From positions 91,051,935 through 91,115,934 of the forward strand of contig JALGPY010000006.1 of assembly GCA_023055425.1 (NCBI GenBank): a DNA stretch of 64,000 nt, read 5' to 3'. Made by a program: the position numbers and the translations under genes. This stretch comes from Linanthus parryae. Taxonomy: Eukaryota; Streptophyta; Magnoliopsida; Ericales; Polemoniaceae. Positions 55,028 to 64,000 of this stretch are shown here, piece after piece; position 1 is the first letter of the stretch, and every line of letters begins with the position of its first letter. The notes beneath the pieces were generated by a model. It worked only from the letters and a program-made list of their open reading frames with translations. It did not search any database and was not told where the DNA came from.

Positions 55028-57715
55028 ATGGGCGACAATACCGAGAGAACGCCAGAACTGCCCGAGACACGTACTCCAGCCGAGATGGCTCGGTACATCG
55101 AGGATCTGATCGCAGCAGGATTCGCTGCCCGGAGCAACCAGAGGACATACAATCGGTCTGGGAAGGCGTTGGTGGAGAATTTCGAAGTCCCCACGGGGGG
55201 GCATGAACGAGCTATTGTGGTGCCCGTGATCACCGCAGAACACTTCGACATAAAACCATCCACCATCCAGACTGTTCAGACCCTCTGCCCATTCCATGGC
55301 AAAGCTGACGAAGATCCAAATGACTTCATCGGGAAGTTTGAGGACTATTGCAACAAAGTCCGGTATAAGGGAGTTGGAGCCGAGGCGCTCATGCTAATAC
55401 TTTTCCCATACTGCCTATACGGAGTGGCCAACGACTGGCTCGAATCCCGACCACCCAGATCGATCACTACATGGGAGGGGTGTGTCACCGATTTTCTGGC
55501 CAAATTTTACCCCGCCTCCCGGGTCATTCAATTACAAAGCGAGATTTTGTCGTTCAAACAGAAGACGGGAGAGACGGTGGTAGACGCATGGGACAGATTG
55601 ATGAGACTTGTGAAAAGATGCCCGAACCACGGTTTCGGAGACCCGAAGATCCTGCAGGTATTCTACCATGCCCTAGACAGGGAGAGTGCTGACAGGATTG
55701 ACCGAGAAGCCGGAGGAAATTTTCTGTACCATGTGGACAAGGACGGTGCCTATGAGCTGATGAAGCAATTAGCCAAACAGGATACTCGCCTGTTTGACGA
55801 TCGCAGGATCACGGCCCGAGCCGAGCCAGTGGAAGACGACCGGATAGACAATCTGGCCAAGATCGTTCAAGATTTGGTCAAGAAAGTTTACTCAACTGAT
55901 GCAGTAGGAAAAACAGATTTGGACACAGCCATCGAGGGGCTCGGAAACGAAGATTCCAATTACGTACAGCAGCAGTGGGATCCGAGCCGGTACAGACCGG
56001 GTACGAGAGACCATCCCGGGTTCCGGTACGGAAACCCGAACGCAGCAGTTTATGTACCGGGGTTCCAGCACAGGCCACCAGCCCAGCAGGCTGCACCGAC
56101 GCAGCAGGCTCAGTCGGGCCCATCTGCACAGCAGTACGACGCTCAGATGAAGGAGATCAAGTCCATGTTCCAGACCATGGAGTCCCGGTTCGAGCACATG
56201 GACGCCCTGACAGCCGACGTGCAGATGACCAAAACGTCACTGCGCGCTTTGGAGGTACAAGTTGGACAGTTAGCACAGCAGCTAACGGAGAGACAGCCAG
56301 GAAACTTGCCCTCGAATACAGTGAATAATCCACGTGCTCAGGTCAATGCCATCACCACTCGGAGTGGATTAGCACTACAGGATCCGCCGTATCCTAGCCA
56401 TGCACGTGCAGAAAAATCAAAGGAAATCGAGCGTGAAGTATTTGGCAAGGATAACAGCTCAGCCGACCGCCCCCAGCCGAAGGGCTCGGTTGAGCAGGAT
56501 GCAGTGCAGAACGAGAAGGAAGCAGAAACAGTACCTATCTCCAAGGAGGTGCCGTATCCTTTGAAGACACGAAAGAGGGATGATAGCAAGGACTACGCCA
56601 GATTTCTCGAGATTTTCAAACAGCTGAAGATCAACATACCCTTTGCGGAGGCGTTGGCAAAGATGCCCACTTATGCCAAGTTCCTCAAAGATATTTTGTA
56701 TGGACGGAAACGTATGAGTGATTTCGAGACAATAAATCTGACGGCAGAAGTGAGCAATTGTGTGAAGAATGGGCTACCGAGGAAGAGGAAGGACCCTGGC
56801 AGTTTTGTTATCCCGGTGACCCTAGGTAATGCTTACACAGGAAAGGCTCTGTGTGACCTAGGGGCCAGTATCAATCTGATGCCTTTGTCGATTTTCAAAA
56901 CTTTGAATATCGGTGAACTCAGGCCCACCAGAATCAAGCTGCAGATGGCGGACAGATCCGTGAAGCAGGCTTACGGAGTTATTGAAGACATTCTGGTGAA
57001 AGTCGGAGAATTGATTTTTCCGGCAGATTTTGTGATTCTGGACATGGAGGCAGGAGACGTACCACTCATTCTGGGCAGACCGTTTTTGGCCACTGGAGAA
57101 GCCATGATAAACTGCAAGAGCGGAGAACTGACCATGCAGATCAATGAAGACAAGGTGAAGTTCAATGTTTTCAAAAATCTGCAACTACCGAATTATTACG
57201 AGCATGAAGACATCTTCGTAGTGGAGGTAGTCGAAGAAGGCTGGGAAAACGAGGAGATGGATGAGCTTTGGGAAGAAATTGACAGAGTGGACAGAGAGAA
57301 CGAGGAGAGATTCCAGGAGGAGCAGGCCATGCAAACTGAAAACCGGACCAGTTTACAGCTGGACGGAAAAACTGGGCAGAAATTGGCCCTGGTCCCGTCA
57401 CTCAAAGAACCACCGACCCTGGAGCTGAAACCGTTCCCGAGCCATCAAAGTTCAGCACAGCCAAAGCAGTTTCAAGAAGGGCAGAAAGCACTTCTCGGCG
57501 ATTCTCGGAAACAGTTTTTCCCGGGAAAATTGAGATCTCGGTGGTCAGGACCGTTTATCATCAAAGAGGTACTTTCATGGGACGCGATCGAATTGGAGAA
57601 TCCGCATGATAGTACAACTTGCAGGGTGAGCGGAAACCGGGTCAAGCCATATTCAGGCCGGAAGCAGACGTCAAGGTCGACCCTGGCGGTTTTGACGTCC
57701 CTTGAGCAAACATGA
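55028..57715 (+). CDS. Fused gag-protease-integrase-tail protein of Athila copy 2, intact
   Basis: One open frame of 895 residues, ATG at 55028 (GGATGGGCGAC, just after a TTTTGCAG acceptor-like site), stop TGA at 57713-57715. Residues about 85-210 are the Athila gag capsid (FHGKADEDPNDFIGKF, LILFPYCLYGVANDWL, KRCPNHGF). About 370-420 is a coiled region (KTSLRALEVQVGQLAQQL). The protease has DLGASINLMPLSIF at about residue 610 and VPLILGRPFLATG about 70 residues later. After LVPSLKEPPTLELKPFPSHQ (about residue 805), where RT should follow, the frame jumps to FQEGQKALLGDSR and FPGKLRSRWSGPFIIKEV, the integrase C-terminal tail. RT, RNase H and most of integrase are deleted in frame. The product could still form particles and cut itself. 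Being so young and open, it may be translated. Confidence 0.85.
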   Translation: MGDNTERTPELPETRTPAEMARYIEDLIAAGFAARSNQRTYNRSGKALVENFEVPTGGHERAIVVPVITAEHFDIKPSTIQTVQTLCPFHGKADEDPNDFIGKFEDYCNKVRYKGVGAEALMLILFPYCLYGVANDWLESRPPRSITTWEGCVTDFLAKFYPASRVIQLQSEILSFKQKTGETVVDAWDRLMRLVKRCPNHGFGDPKILQVFYHALDRESADRIDREAGGNFLYHVDKDGAYELMKQLAKQDTRLFDDRRITARAEPVEDDRIDNLAKIVQDLVKKVYSTDAVGKTDLDTAIEGLGNEDSNYVQQQWDPSRYRPGTRDHPGFRYGNPNAAVYVPGFQHRPPAQQAAPTQQAQSGPSAQQYDAQMKEIKSMFQTMESRFEHMDALTADVQMTKTSLRALEVQVGQLAQQLTERQPGNLPSNTVNNPRAQVNAITTRSGLALQDPPYPSHARAEKSKEIEREVFGKDNSSADRPQPKGSVEQDAVQNEKEAETVPISKEVPYPLKTRKRDDSKDYARFLEIFKQLKINIPFAEALAKMPTYAKFLKDILYGRKRMSDFETINLTAEVSNCVKNGLPRKRKDPGSFVIPVTLGNAYTGKALCDLGASINLMPLSIFKTLNIGELRPTRIKLQMADRSVKQAYGVIEDILVKVGELIFPADFVILDMEAGDVPLILGRPFLATGEAMINCKSGELTMQINEDKVKFNVFKNLQLPNYYEHEDIFVVEVVEEGWENEEMDELWEEIDRVDRENEERFQEEQAMQTENRTSLQLDGKTGQKLALVPSLKEPPTLELKPFPSHQSSAQPKQFQEGQKALLGDSRKQFFPGKLRSRWSGPFIIKEVLSWDAIELENPHDSTTCRVSGNRVKPYSGRKQTSRSTLAVLTSLEQT

Positions 57716-57943
57716 GGTAATTGGGTCGGGCCGTCGACCGTAAATTACAAGCGCTGGTTGGGAGGCAACCCAACGTAGTAAGTTAGTTTAAATTATTTCA
57801 ATTTTTATTTTCAGTTTTGAATTTTGAGAGAGGTAAGATGAGTGGGTATTGACTTTGAATTGAGCATGTGCAGATACAGAAGAGCAGAAAACGAGAACAA
57901 AACGGAGCCGAAATACTCTGTGTGTGTATTTTACGTGCATCCT

Positions 57944-58170
57944 GTGCGTATAATACGCACACTGGGGGTAGAGAGAAAAAAAAGGAAAAATTGAAATTTT
58001 GCTGCTGCCTGCGTATATACGCAGGCTGCTGCGTATAAACGCAGCCTGCTGCGTATAAACGCAGCCTGCAGTAAAATTTCAGAATTTTGAAAAAAAAAAA
58101 AAAATTTACCTGCTGCTTGCGTATATACGCAGACCTGCGTATATACGCAGTCAGCAGCGAAAATTTCAGA

Positions 58171-58208
<38 letters not shown>

Positions 58209-58475
58209 GAAAATGTTCCCTGTTTGCGTATATACGCAGGTGTTGCGTATATACGCAGGGAGAAGCAAAAAAAAAAAAAAAAAAAATAAAAAAAAAATAA
58301 AATTGAAAAATTATTTTTGTCGCTGACTGCGTATATACGCAACCCTGCGTATATACGCAACCCTGCGTATATACGCAGCCAGCAGTGAAAATATGGAATT
58401 TTTTTCAAAAAAAAAAAAAAACTTTTTCAAAATGCTCCCTGTTTGCGTATATACGCAGTACTGCGTATATACGCA
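57944..58475. repeat. Cluster of thirteen TGCGTATATACGCA-like palindromes
   Basis: About 13 copies, mostly perfect, in six groups of one to three. Variants are TGCGTATAATACGCA (57944) and TGCGTATAAACGCA (two copies near 58030-58065). Groups of copies alternate with A/T homopolymer tracts. Confidence 0.95.
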
Positions 58476-60525
58476 GACAGAAGAAGAAGAAAAAATATTT
58501 TTTTCGGACAGCAGCATGTTTTTGCCCCATTTTTCTCTCTCTTCCTCTATACACAGATCCGTGGAGTTTGAAGCGAATTCAGAAAATTTCGTAGAAGGAA
58601 AGGCAGATTTTCAAAATCTTGAAGAATCGACCCCGGTGTGTTCTGGCACACTCGACCGTCACAGGGACTCGTACGAGTTGGGGATTTTTCAGGAACGGTT
58701 TTTCTGTCGAATAGAGCAATCGACCCCGGTGTACGGAAGTATACTCGACCATATGGGAGCACATTGTCAAACACAATGGTGCTCGGGGATTGCACATTTG
58801 AAGAGCGCACATAGAGCCCGGAAGGTTGACAACTTCCGTCGAGAAATTTTCCGGCGACCGGTCAGCGGTTTTTCTCCACCGGGATCTGCGAAAAGTTCCG
58901 CACCTGTAAGAACTGACTCTGGGTGCACAGGTTCAATTTATATCTCTCGCTTTATTTTTCTGCATATGCTACCAGTTGTTCCCATTCGATGAGGCAAGCC
59001 AGCTCATCCAATCCAGATTATATGCCTGATGATTAGTACCATGAGGGCATGGCACCATCCAGTGTGGGGGTGGTGGCGTTGTAACTGCATAAAGTTTTAT
59101 TAAAAAAAATAATAATAATTAAAAATTGAAAATTTTGAGACTGGGTGAAGGATTTAGCTTAAAACTGGAGAGAGCTCAATGATAGAAAATTTCCCGAAGT
59201 GGACGAACTTAGGTGAGGGAGAGCTGCGAGAATCTGTCTAGGGGAGTTAATAGAGCCAATGCACTTCAGAAAACGCTAGTAGCTGTCTCCCGAGCAATGT
59301 ATCCGACTAGCTGCCAGACCACCGTCACCAGGTAGTCGTCAACCCGCCATCACGGTCACCACATCATTTGGTGGAGTGATAGGCCATAGGGGACCTCACG
59401 TCCTGTCTCGCGCCTTAGGTCCACTAGTGAGCCCCGTTGATCCATTAACTTTTTTTTTGGTAACCGTTTGACCTAGGAAGCCGTTTTTTGATACTCGCAT
59501 CATTGTTAGTATTTTTACCTTTCCTATGCGTCATGGCACAAGGGAGTTGAGTTGAGGGGGATTTTCTGGGGTAGAGCAGAATTGTCATATTTGATAGTGG
59601 ATGAGCTTTATTTTTATATTTGAGGGTGTGTAAGGGTGAGATAGTGACGGCAACACACTTCGGTGTGGCGGTGACTCACGACATTACACCGTGAGCACAG
59701 GTGGAGAGCCGTAGTGCGTAAATTTTCCGCACGACATGGGGGACTTTGGGTTGACAGGGTTACTGGAGGACGCACTGTGCTATTTAGACATCCTTGGAGT
59801 GAGGAGGATCGGTTGGAAAAGCGCGAATATTTTACAGATTGACTACATGGTTCGGAATTAGTGTGGGGGTGGTCATTACAGATTATTTCAGTATTTTTCA
59901 GCCACCCCACGTTTTTTGGTTTATCATAGAGTTGGCCTGGTTTATATTGTTTATTGTGTAGCCCCGTAAAAAAAAAAAAAAAAAAAAAAAAAAAACGAAA
60001 ACGAAAACGAAAAAAAAAAGAAACGGAAAAAAGTATCAAAGGCAGAAAAATTCAGGGTGCTTGATTGATTCTATTTCAAAACGTCAGGCCGGCTATTTTT
60101 ATCACAGTTTCACATTCGTTCACAGTTGTGGCCGCGAGAACGGCAGTTACACCGGGACTGGGGAAATTGAGTGTCTAGAATCTTAGGTGATTTGGGTCAG
60201 TTTCTATCATCTCGGTGAGGGAGTGTGAGATTGGGGTATTTGTGAGTGTGCTGTGACGTTTAGGACATCGCTTCTAAATGACTTATCCTACCGTCCCAAA
60301 GCCGGCAGATTTACATTACACCCAGAGTAAAAGCACGGAAGGTGTGCGTTAGGGATACGTTCGGTTTGCGTGCAAAAGCGGAAGTAAGTGGTGTTCGTGC
60401 TTGTTCCTAACCTAGGCTGGCCGCGAGTTCTTCCGATCACCGCAGTTTCTGAAATTTAGGGGAATATGAGAACTTGATGATGTTCAGTTTGAGTTGAAGA
60501 GATTGCCCAGTCTCACCAAAAAAAA

Positions 60526-60545
60526 ATATATATATATATATATAA
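60526..60545 (+). repeat. (TA)n microsatellite
   Basis: About nine TA units following an A-run, inside the 3' region of Athila copy 2. Confidence 0.85.
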
Positions 60546-60659
60546 ATTGTTTTTATAAATACTGTTTTTAAGTAAGTACAGTTACACCGCTCTGGATTGA
60601 TTCGGGATAGTATGCATTGGTCGTATATTGCTGTAGTTTGCTCGGGACGAGCAAAGTTT

Positions 60660-60673
60660 AGTGTGGGGGTATT
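60660..60673 (+). other. Polypurine tract of Athila copy 2
   Basis: AGTGTGGGGGTATT immediately before the 3' LTR. This motif is standard for Athila elements. Confidence 0.75.
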
Positions 60674-62486
60674 TGATAACGCCCAAATAGGGGTTATTTT
60701 ATAGCCTGAAAAGATGTGTATGTGTGCTGGAAAGCCGCGTTTTAGCCAGAATTCACCCTCGAAAAGCCTCGGTTTTAGGAACGAGACGTTTATTTGCTCT
60801 TCGTGAATTTCTGCATGTTTTGTACTTTTATTGGATATGATCGCGGGTTTTTTCCTGCTTTTTCAGGAACAGGTTCGACAGAACCGGGATCGCCTCGGGA
60901 AACGTGCAGAAAACGCTCGGAGCAGGATTTGACCGAGACTGGTACAAGGGAGAGCGGAATGGAAAACGGAAAGACTGGAGGAAAAACGAGCAGTGAAAAC
61001 CGACCAAGGAAGCTGAAAACGCCAAAACCGAGAATCGCCGGGACGCGCTCGGTTGACAATATCTTGAGCTTGACTTGGAATTTTGAAGTGAAACCGGGGG
61101 CAAAAGAACGGAGACGTCAAGGGCTTTCCGAAAACAGGTTATAATGCTGAAACGGAGTCCGGCCGAAAAATCGACTCCCGTCACGTGTGGGTCCCAGTCA
61201 GGCCACGCCCGAGTAAGGAGTCTCGGTTCCCGGTGTCCAGAGTCAGGAGCAACTATTTCATGTTCGTGACGATTTCCGGGACCGTTTTGGCCTAGGGGTA
61301 TTTTGGTCATTTTGGCACCGGGCCCGGGTTTCCGAAGTCAAGTTCAGATTTTGTCTCCCAAATTCAGTCAGCAGTTTTCCTATGTCCAGAGCCAAGATTG
61401 GACAGAATTCGGAGCGGTTTTGACCCAGGGGTATTTTGGTAATTTTGACAAGTTTCGGGTCAAAACGCAAGACGGGAACACGGGAAAGCAGGAAGACACC
61501 GAGGAAGGAAAACCGGAGATTTCAGGCAGAAGTGTGGGACCCAGGAGACCCAACCGGGCCCACCAGAGGACCAAGTGGACTCCACCTAGCCCCCACGGCC
61601 TGCGTATATACGCAGGCCCTGCGTATATACGCAGCCCCTGCGTATATACGCAGGCAGTGAGGGTGGTGGGGGATGTTGGTTGTGCCCTGGTTGCGTATAT
61701 ACGCAACCCCTGCGTATATACGCAGCCAGTTTTGACTTTGGTCAAAGACGGTGGACCGATGGCAGATTCCGTAATTTCGGGCGCAAGCGTTTCGGGAAAA
61801 ACAACACTATTTAAAGACTCGTCCAGACTCGTTTTGAGACATCAACACAAGACAGCACAACCGAAGGAGAAGACGGAGCATCCCCGGAGAGCACGGAAAC
61901 GTGAATCCAGATTCGAAGACCCGTTTGCTTTTCTTCTCTCTCATTCAAAAACTGTGTTATTTTACGTTATGAATTTCAGTAGCTAAACTTTTACCTAGGT
62001 TCTCGGTGAACCTAGGGTTTCGTTTTCAGATTAGTTCTGCGTTTTGACTATGAATTCATGATTACGCTATCTTAATATCAGCAGCTTTATCAGTTATTCT
62101 GTCTTTGAATTTTACTGTTTATGCATGATCGGAGTCGCGAACCAGAATTGCTACAGACCCGAGCCGGTAGGTGAAAACGTCTGGTTAGGGTTAGGAAGAG
62201 AAGACAGAATTTAGCACCTTACCCCGATGGGCCGACTAGCGAAGGGGAGTTAGGACTAGCCTGAAATCGTTGAGACCAACTGTTAGAGAATCTGACCCGG
62301 GCCATCAGGACAGGTTAGAAACCCTAGCAGCCTTAGAACGAGACTGCAGACTTAGGCAGCTTAACAGGAATCCGAAAGTCTGCAGGATTGTGATAACGTG
62401 CAGGAAAAGAAAAGATACTGCACAATTGGTACGTGGCACGGATAACGAGACTGCTGTGTGTTTTCATGTCAAACAAAGAACGAAAT
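60674..62486 (+). repeat. 3' LTR of Athila copy 2, missing its last ~270 bp
   Basis: Matches 52812-54624 at a constant offset of 7862 with one visible substitution, then stops at CGAAAT and passes directly into ACCAT and the SIRE coding sequence. Confidence 0.9.
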
Positions 62487-62491
62487 ACCAT

Positions 62492-63620
62492 CACAAAAAT
62501 TCTCAGATGATGAGATTTGCAAGGCATGTGTACAAGGTAAACAAACAAGAAGCTCATTTAAGCCAAAGAACTTTGTAAGTACTTCTAGACCCTTAGAACT
62601 TATGCATATGGAGTTGTGTGGTCCTATGAGAGTTCAAACTCCAAAAGGTAATAGGTATATGCTTGTTGTAGTAGATGATTATTCTAGATTTACATGGGTT
62701 ATGTTTATTAGAGATAAAACTGAAGCCTTATCTGAATTTTCTAGACTGTGCAAAGAGCTTCAAACTATGAAAAACTTGCCTGTTGCATCTATTAGAAGTG
62801 GTCATGGTAGCGAATTTGATCATCTTGACTTTGATTTATTTTGTGCAAAGCATGGCATATCACACAACTTCTCTGCACCTAGAGCCCCTCAGCAAAATGG
62901 AGTAGTTGAGAGAAAAATAGGACACTTGAGGATATGTATAGAACCATGCTACTTGAAAGTAATTTGCCAAAGTATTTGTGGGCAGAAGCTGTTAATACTG
63001 CCAATTATGTGCTTAATAGATGTTTTATCAGGCCTATTTTGAAAAAGACTCCTTATGAGCTGTTTAAAGGCAGGAAGCCTAGTGTTTCTTAATTCAAAAC
63101 TTTTGGTTGTACTTGTTTTGTGCATAATAATGGTAAAGACAATCTTGGTAAGTTTGATGCTAGAAGTGATGAAGGTGTATTTCTTGGATATTCTCAAACT
63201 AGCAAAGCTTATAGAGTTTTCAATAGAAAAACCAAGATTGTGGAAGAGATTATTCATGTGTTTTTTGATGAAAGTACTAAGGATTATTTGAGTGAAAGTT
63301 TTGCAGATCTTAATTTCAACAAGCATGAGGCTGATGATGACATTGTGAAAGAAGACAAAAGCAAAACTGAAGTACAGAATCAGTCAGTAGAATCTCAAGG
63401 CCTTGAACCTCCTGCAGAGCCAAAACCTCAAAGCCTTGAGGCAGAAACTGAAACTTTTATGATGCTCCTTCTACCGCTTCAAGAACTAAAAGCCTTGAAG
63501 GAACATATTCCTGGAAACCAAGGAAAAAGTTTAAGTATCATGCAGATCATCCAGCAGACAATATCATATCTGATCCAACTGTTGGAACTCAGACAAGAGG
63601 ACAGTTGAAGAACTTATGTG
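62492..63620 (+). pseudogene. SIRE-like integrase and linker, continuation
   Basis: After Athila copy 2 the SIRE frame resumes with the zinc-binding DEICKACVQGKQTRSSF, then LMHMELCGPMRVQTPKG (where the first core Asp is replaced by Glu: ELCGP instead of DLCGP), VVVDDYSRFTW, SIRSGHGSEFDHLDF (SGHG in place of SDHG, so the second Asp is also changed) and PQQNGVVERKIG (Glu kept). Frameshifts occur near 62950. The downstream part (63120-63608) is the GYSQTSKAYRVFN domain and an acidic linker with two palindrome words. Both Asp changes would inactivate the integrase. Confidence 0.8.
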
Positions 63621-63649
63621 CTTTTAGTGCTTTTGTATCACTAATTGAG

Positions 63650-64000
63650 CCTAAGAATGCAAAAGAAGCACTAGAAGATGCGGATCATTGCAATGCAAAG
63701 TGAGCTGAATGAATTTGAAAGAAATAAGGTATGGAATCTGGTTCCTAGACCAAAAGAGCAATCAATTATTGGAACCAGATGGGTGTTCAGAAATAAGCTT
63801 GATGAGAATGACAAATTGGTAAGAAACAAAGCCAGACTTGTGGCACAAGGATACAATCAAGAAGAAGGTATAGACTATGAGGAGACTTTTGCTCCTGTTG
63901 TCAGGTTAGAATCTATTAGAATACTTCTTGAATTTGCATCTCAGAAACACATAAAGCTTTATCAGATGGATGTCAAATGTGCTTTTTTAAATGGTTATTT
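63650..64000 (+). pseudogene. SIRE-like reverse transcriptase, N-terminal part, cut by the window edge
   Basis: The plus strand reads [20 protein letters not shown], then [41 protein letters not shown] and [13 protein letters not shown] at the last bases. These are the first conserved blocks of copia RT, including one catalytic Asp (QMDVK). The YVDD block lies beyond the window. No stop is seen in this stretch. Confidence 0.85.

Larger units (their letters stand above)
57716..60659 (+). other. 3' untranslated region of Athila copy 2, palindromes and poly-A/T tracts
   Basis: About 2.9 kb without a supported gene. It contains the palindrome cluster 57944-58475, A-runs of up to about 30-40 nt (58172-58206, 58267-58301, 59968-59995), two direct repeats near 58630-58760 (ATCGACCCCGGTGT and ACTCGACC phrases), and GTGTGGGGGTGGT copies at about 59060 and 59860 resembling the PPT. 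No env-like frame was recognised. Confidence 0.7.
52812..62486 (+). mobile_element. Young non-autonomous Athila copy 2 (gag-only, TR-GAG-like)
   Basis: Left LTR 52812-54894, PBS 54901-54918, one intact 895-codon frame 55028-57715, a 3 kb non-coding 3' region, PPT 60660-60673 and a right LTR 60674-62486 lacking its last ~270 bp. The left flank is ACCAT (52807-52811), and ACCAT recurs at 62487-62491, a 5-bp target duplication inside the SIRE element. In the ~1.8 kb shared by the LTRs I see one substitution (53395 A versus 61257 T), so insertion is recent. RT, RNase H and the integrase core are absent, so mobility must have depended on another Athila element. Confidence 0.9.
48909..64000 (+). 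mobile_element. SIRE-like Ty1/copia retrotransposon, 3' end beyond the window
   Basis: 5' LTR 48909-50363, primer site 50366-50377, gag 50414-52070, protease 52340 on, then broken at 52811 by Athila copy 2 and resumed at 62492 with integrase and RT to the window end. The lineage guess rests on the gag with a long coiled coil, CCHC knuckle and SDSDSSSDSDTEEE tract. The frame contains several stops. It carries many copies of the TCAAGGCCTTGA palindrome in both LTR and coding DNA. It interrupts Athila copy 1. Confidence 0.85.

Noticed and set aside
58393..58992. A 199-codon plus-strand frame downstream of the Athila 2 gag
   Set aside because: It starts in a poly-Lys-coding A-run and runs through palindrome repeats, with no env-like or other domain features.

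Overview
This window is plant nuclear DNA, almost certainly from a flowering plant. Spliced genes with GT-AG introns, a plant-type cytochrome P450, Ty1/copia and Ty3/gypsy LTR retrotransposons of plant lineages (Angela, Tork, SIRE, Athila and Tat types), a plant mariner transposase and a pogo-type MITE all point that way. About 80% of the window is nested transposable elements. I see no tRNA, rRNA or CRISPR features. Element lineage names come from motif recognition, not from a database search.

Layout. 1-5904: AT-rich DNA with a Stowaway/mariner-type end motif at 770 and a small acidic reading frame (1257-1364 joined to 5374-5595) split by a 4.0 kb solo LTR with a perfect 5-bp target duplication. 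5905-14344: an Angela-like copia element on the minus strand, complete with LTRs, PBS, PPT and target duplication GGTTC. 14345-17479: a four-copy 55-bp tandem repeat and a decayed DD39D mariner transposase (minus strand). 17480-27367: an apparently intact nine-exon P450 gene on the minus strand (486 codons plus stop, all junctions in phase), probably CYP722-like. Its 7.1 kb first intron holds a decayed Tork-like copia element, which in turn holds a 721-bp pogo/Emigrant-like MITE. 27490-30334: AT-rich relics (an old Angela-type LTR and a Helitron-like 3' end).

30335 to the end is one nest. Athila copy 1 starts at 30335. It is split at 33137 by a 14.5 kb Tat-lineage gypsy element (33138-47641, target duplication CAAGG) and again at 48908 by a SIRE-like copia element that runs off the right edge. 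The SIRE element is split at 52811 by a very young Athila copy 2 (52812-62486).

How the parts work together. The copia and gypsy elements encode gag, protease, integrase, reverse transcriptase and RNase H for RNA-mediated copying. Most copies carry stops or frameshifts. The Tat element has two RNase H domains and, in its 3' part, a multi-exon antisense gene (46280 to about 41954) resembling plant-mobile-domain proteins. Athila copy 2 has LTRs that look identical by eye except for one base, but it lacks RT, RNase H and the integrase core. Its single 895-codon frame fuses gag and protease to an integrase tail, so it must have moved using enzymes from elsewhere.

The most unusual pattern is that four unrelated retroelement families here each carry many copies of their own 12-14 bp palindromic word: TGCGTATATACGCA in Athila 2, GATCGCACGATC in Athila 1, GTTCGCACGAAC in the Tork-like copia, and TCAAGGCCTTGA in SIRE, where it also lies inside coding sequence in more than one frame. 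A fifth hairpin word, CTATCT-N4-AGATAG, repeats at about 52-bp spacing in the Tat element.
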